From positions 1 to 8,357 of the forward strand of contig JAFPAS010000170.1 of NCBI GenBank assembly GCA_017424205.1: a DNA stretch of 8,357 nucleotides. The letters run 5' to 3'. Below are positions 6,308 through 8,357 of the stretch, one piece after another (position 1 is the stretch's first letter; the number at the start of each line of letters is the position of its first letter). Under the pieces are notes generated by a model. It was not told the DNA's origin, searched no databases, and saw nothing but the letters and a program-made list of their open reading frames with translations. The DNA comes from Prevotella sp. GTDB lineage: Bacteria; Bacteroidota; Bacteroidia; Bacteroidales; Bacteroidaceae. Position numbers and translations under genes: made by a program.

Positions 6308-7462
6308 TTACAATACTGTTTCTGAAAGACGCTTTGCCTTGTCACGCAGCACATCTGTTCCTTCTTCGATAGGACCATAAGCCAGAACAACAGCCATGCG
6401 GCGGCCTTTGTGCGCATCTGGCTTACCGAAAATGCGGATGCGTGTATTTTCTTCTGCAAGCACGTCATTGAGATTATAGTCTGGAGGGCAGTCGTAATCA
6501 CGGTCAGCAAGAACAACTGCTGATGCGCCTGCATGCTCAAGCTTGATGCTATTGATAGGCAATCCGAGCACTGCACGCAGATGAAGCTCGAACTCAGAGA
6601 GGTTTGTTGAGTGTGAGAGTGTCACCATGCCTGTATCATGTGGACGTGGAGAAAGTTCAGAGAATACCACACCTGTTTCTGTAAGGAAGAATTCTACACC
6701 CCAAATGCCTGCACCTGTCAGTGACGCTGTCACCTTCTCTGCCATATCCTGTGCATCCTTAAGGTCTTTTTCTGATATCTGATATGGCTGCCATGACTCA
6801 CGGTAGTCGCCGCTTATCTGCACATGTCCGATAGGAGGGCAGAATAATGTCGGACCATTTTTCTGTGTCACTGTGAGCAGTGTGAATTCTGATGTGAAAT
6901 GTATGAATTCTTCAATGATAACCTCTTTCACATCGCCGCGTGCTCCTTCCATGGCTGCATCAAAAGCAGGACGAAGCTCTTCTGCACATTTCACTGTGCT
7001 CTGTCCGTGTCCAGAAGAAGACATAAGAGGCTTGATGACACATGGGAAACCTATTTCCTTGCTTGCCTCAAGCAGTTCGTCGTATGTCTTTGCGTAGAAG
7101 TATTTTGCTGTACGCAGACCAAGCTCCTTTGCTGCAAGATCACGTATTGCCTGACGATTCATGGTGTAATTCACCGCACGCGCAGAAGGTACAACCTGTA
7201 TGCCCTGCTTCTCAAACTCGAAAAGACGTTCTGTACGTATGGCTTCAATCTCAGGGACAATAATGTCTGGCTGATGCTTAGCTACAACCTCTGCCAGTTT
7301 GTCGCCGTCAAGCATAGAAAAAACCTCACGCTCATCTGCAACCTGCATTGCTGGCGCATTATCATATTTATCACATGCTACAACATACACGCCTTTGCGC
7401 TTTGCAGCAATAACAAACTCCTTGCCCAATTCTCCTGAGCCAAGTAACAGAATCTTCTTCAT
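6308..7462 (-). CDS. purT: Formate-dependent phosphoribosylglycinamide formyltransferase PurT
   Basis: The 384-residue protein is close to E. coli PurT (392). It converts GAR to formyl-GAR using formate and ATP, the third step of purine synthesis, as an alternative to folate-dependent PurN. It belongs to the ATP-grasp superfamily. The N-terminal dinucleotide-like fold begins [14 protein letters not shown] (residues 3-16). The ATP-grasp loop SSSGHGQS is at 148-155. The metal and substrate residues lie in GVEFF (E257) and [14 protein letters not shown] (E269, D276). The C-terminal domain ends in SETVL. It has its own promoter and appears monocistronic or weakly linked to mrp. Formate use suits an anaerobe with pyruvate formate-lyase, although that enzyme is not in this window. 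No truncation or missing motif was seen. Confidence 0.96.
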   Translation of the reverse strand: MKKILLLGSGELGKEFVIAAKRKGVYVVACDKYDNAPAMQVADEREVFSMLDGDKLAEVVAKHQPDIIVPEIEAIRTERLFEFEKQGIQVVPSARAVNYTMNRQAIRDLAAKELGLRTAKYFYAKTYDELLEASKEIGFPCVIKPLMSSSGHGQSTVKCAEELRPAFDAAMEGARGDVKEVIIEEFIHFTSEFTLLTVTQKNGPTLFCPPIGHVQISGDYRESWQPYQISEKDLKDAQDMAEKVTASLTGAGIWGVEFFLTETGVVFSELSPRPHDTGMVTLSHSTNLSEFELHLRAVLGLPINSIKLEHAGASAVVLADRDYDCPPDYNLNDVLAEENTRIRIFGKPDAHKGRRMAVVLAYGPIEEGTDVLRDKAKRLSETVL

Positions 7463-7492
7463 TAATAATAGTTTTGCGGTTATTTTGTGCTA

Positions 7493-7524
7493 CAAAGTTA
7501 CACATTTATTTACTATTAGCCAAG
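7493..7524 (-). promoter_or_regulatory. Promoter of purT
   Basis: On the minus strand, CTTG (7524-7521), 20 bp, then TAACTTTG (7500-7493) match the Bacteroidetes consensus, with one mismatch in the -33 box. Transcription should start near 7486, about 24 nt before the ATG at 7462. Confidence 0.65.
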
Positions 7525-7656
7525 AATACGAAGATAAAACTTTCACTTCTTTTAGTTTTTGGATGATTATAGAAAAGAAAAAACATGCAAAAGACTGGCA
7601 TATTGACTTTATCAATGTGTCTCAAATGCTCAACTTCTTAGGTTTTAAAGTTGTGA

Positions 7657-7770
7657 ATGAATAAGAGTTATTATCACCTTATAACCTTTATGTCAAACGA
7701 CCTCATAGCCAACGAAACTGGAGCTTGCGACTGTGAAACTGATGAGGGATTGCTCCCGAACTATAGTTGA
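7657..7770 (+). CDS. Possible 37-residue acidic small ORF
   Basis: An ATG at 7657 opens 37 codons ending at TGA 7768-7770. An internal ATG at 7690 would give 26 residues beginning MSNDLIANETGACDCETDEG. The second half is acidic, has two cysteines in ACDC, and ends LLPNYS. The first half is more hydrophobic. Its start overlaps (ATGAATAA) the stop of another short frame whose ATG is at 7563 (33 residues, IEKKKHAKDWHIDF); the two could be a coupled pair or remains of one broken gene. A weak promoter-like pair, TGTG-N19-TAGGTTTT (7616-7646), lies just upstream. I do not recognise the peptide. It could be a real small protein, a peptide precursor, or chance. Confidence 0.22.
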   Translation: MNKSYYHLITFMSNDLIANETGACDCETDEGLLPNYS

Positions 7771-8013
7771 TTTCGATAATAATTGGTGCTGCCTATTAGT
7801 AATTCTGGCAAGACAACAGATAAAAAAACATACTATTCCGGAAACACGACTGTCATCCTTCTGCACCATATCTGCACAAGCCAGAACACACTAAAAGACA
7901 ACAGGTTACACACCTGTGTGCAGATGTGCAGATATATTTTAAATAAAAAAAACAGAGTAAAGAGCAAAGAGAACAGTTTTCCATTTTGCCCCTTTCACTT
8001 TGATAAGCCACTT
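7771..8013. other. Gene-free upstream region of the TonB receptor gene
   Basis: The whole stretch 7463-8097 (635 bp) has no secure gene. Past the small ORF it is AT-rich and contains a long-range inverted repeat (7868-7935). The longest plus-strand frame here would need a TTG start and gives a low-complexity peptide, so I do not call it. Confidence 0.5.
7868..7935. repeat. Inverted repeat with nested hairpin and alternative pairing
   Basis: ATATCTGCACA (7868-7878) is the exact reverse complement of TGTGCAGATAT (7925-7935). Between them lie a hairpin, ACAGGT (7901-7906) with ACCTGT (7912-7917), and a second copy of TGTGCAGAT (7917-7925) that could pair with the same left arm. As RNA this gives two mutually exclusive long pairings. 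It lies upstream of the predicted TonB receptor promoter, so it would not be in that gene's leader unless another start exists. Confidence 0.5.
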
Positions 8014-8030
8014 TTGCAACTGAGTTGCAA
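8014..8030. promoter_or_regulatory. Perfect 17-bp palindrome, probable operator of the TonB receptor gene
   Basis: TTGCAACT-G-AGTTGCAA has 8-bp arms around one central base. It ends 11 bp before the -7 box and covers the place where the -33 box should be, an arrangement typical of a repressor or activator site. The length and symmetry resemble boxes bound by Fur-superfamily metal regulators (Fur, Zur, PerR). The regulator's identity is inference. Confidence 0.65.
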
Positions 8031-8041
8031 TTAATTTTATG

Positions 8042-8049
8042 TAACTTTG
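8042..8049 (+). promoter_or_regulatory. -7 element of the TonB receptor gene promoter
   Basis: TAACTTTG is a perfect Bacteroidetes -7 element, about 48 bp before the ATG at 8098. No TTTG stands 19-20 bp upstream (ACTG at 8019-8022 is the best). This suggests a promoter governed by whatever binds the adjacent palindrome. Confidence 0.6.
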
Positions 8050-8097
8050 CACCCAAATTTCAGTATAATCAATCACAAAAACCCCATAACAACAAAG

Positions 8098-8357
8098 ATG
8101 AGAAAGATATTGACATGCATTTTATTAGCTTCAGCTACAGTTGCAATGGCACAGCATAATCACAGCCATGACGAGCATGACAGCATACATCACGAGCATG
8201 AATTGCACGAGGTGCACGTGACAAGCAAGACAGGAACACGACGTCTGGGCGGTGCTGTAAACGGTACACGCATCGGACAGCACGAACTGCTGCGTGCCGC
8301 CTGCTGTAATCTCGGTGAGAGCTTCACAACAAATCCTGCAGTCGATGTGTCATACAC
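8098..8357 (+). CDS. TonB-dependent outer-membrane receptor, His-rich N-terminus (partial)
   Basis: Only the first 86 codons are in the window. MRKILTCILLASATVAMA-Q is a clear signal peptide with a likely cut after residue 18. Residues 20-40 of the precursor contain nine histidines and several Asp/Glu, a probable metal-binding tail at the periplasmic end. The following HEVHVTSKTGTRRLGG corresponds to the start of a TonB plug domain. The segment HELLRAACCNLGESFTTNPAVDV matches, as I remember, a Bacteroidetes receptor group often found beside heavy-metal-associated domain proteins. The likely role is uptake of a metal ion or metal complex across the outer membrane. The metal is unknown; zinc or copper are the natural candidates. 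The upstream palindrome fits metal-responsive control. The barrel and the downstream genes are outside the window. Confidence 0.85.
   Translation, partial: MRKILTCILLASATVAMAQHNHSHDEHDSIHHEHELHEVHVTSKTGTRRLGGAVNGTRIGQHELLRAACCNLGESFTTNPAVDVSY

Noticed and set aside
6899..7438. Long plus-strand open frame (179 codons) opposite purT
   Set aside because: It is antisense to a full-length PurT with all motifs, and its Cys/Leu-rich, low-quality protein is typical of a shadow frame.
7690..7830. Cobalamin or other known riboswitch before the TonB receptor gene
   Set aside because: No B12-box or other conserved riboswitch core could be recognised, and the predicted promoter lies downstream of the region.
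7783..8034. 83-codon plus-strand frame starting with TTG
   Set aside because: It needs a rare start codon, encodes a low-complexity peptide, and covers the inverted repeats and operator that precede the TonB receptor gene.
1..8357. Insertion sequence, prophage, or defence system
   Set aside because: No transposase, integrase, phage or nuclease-type gene and no terminal inverted repeats or target duplications were seen.

Overview
The window looks like chromosomal DNA from a Bacteroidales bacterium, most likely Prevotella or a close relative. Three things point there. Several genes are preceded by the Bacteroidetes promoter pattern TTTG-N19/20-TAnnTTTG. Start codons have A-rich leaders rather than Shine-Dalgarno sequences. 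The proteins (coiled-coil membrane protein, OxyR, Mrp lacking CxxC, PurT, His-rich TonB receptor) resemble Bacteroidales versions. The assignment rests on reading and recall; no search was run.

Left part (1-1673): a cut-off minus-strand signal-peptide ORF lies at the edge. Next is a minus-strand membrane-anchored coiled-coil protein (171-1046) with a clear promoter. A gene-free stretch of about 560 bp follows. It holds a two-tier inverted repeat, a hairpin followed by a T-run, and five repeat units at an exact 22-bp period just past the oxyR stop.

Redox block (1674-3787): oxyR (minus) is divergent from a two-gene operon encoding a membrane polyferredoxin (NapH-like) and a thioredoxin whose reading frames overlap by 8 nt. 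The two divergent promoters physically overlap, and OxyR keeps both redox cysteines. A strong intrinsic terminator ends the operon. The layout suggests peroxide-responsive control of an electron-transfer/thiol module, which is inference.

Middle (3788-6307): a secreted protein with an SH3-like N-terminal domain (4080-4961) converges on an Mrp/ApbC-type P-loop ATPase (mrp, minus). A 13-bp-stem hairpin that could stop transcription from both sides lies between them.

Right part (6308-8357): purT (minus; formate-dependent purine synthesis) has its own promoter. A 635-bp region without a secure gene follows, containing one possible 37-codon small ORF, a hammerhead-core-like sequence (weak), a long-range inverted repeat, and a perfect 17-bp palindrome placed where the -33 box of the next promoter should be. 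The last gene is the start of a TonB-dependent receptor with a signal peptide and a very His-rich N-terminus, consistent with metal handling; it runs off the window.

Most genes are ordinary housekeeping or redox functions. I see no clear new multi-gene system. The observations most worth following are the palindrome/His-rich receptor pair, the OxyR-linked Fe-S/thioredoxin operon with overlapping promoters, the 22-bp repeat array, and the small ORF/structured region at 7657-7935.
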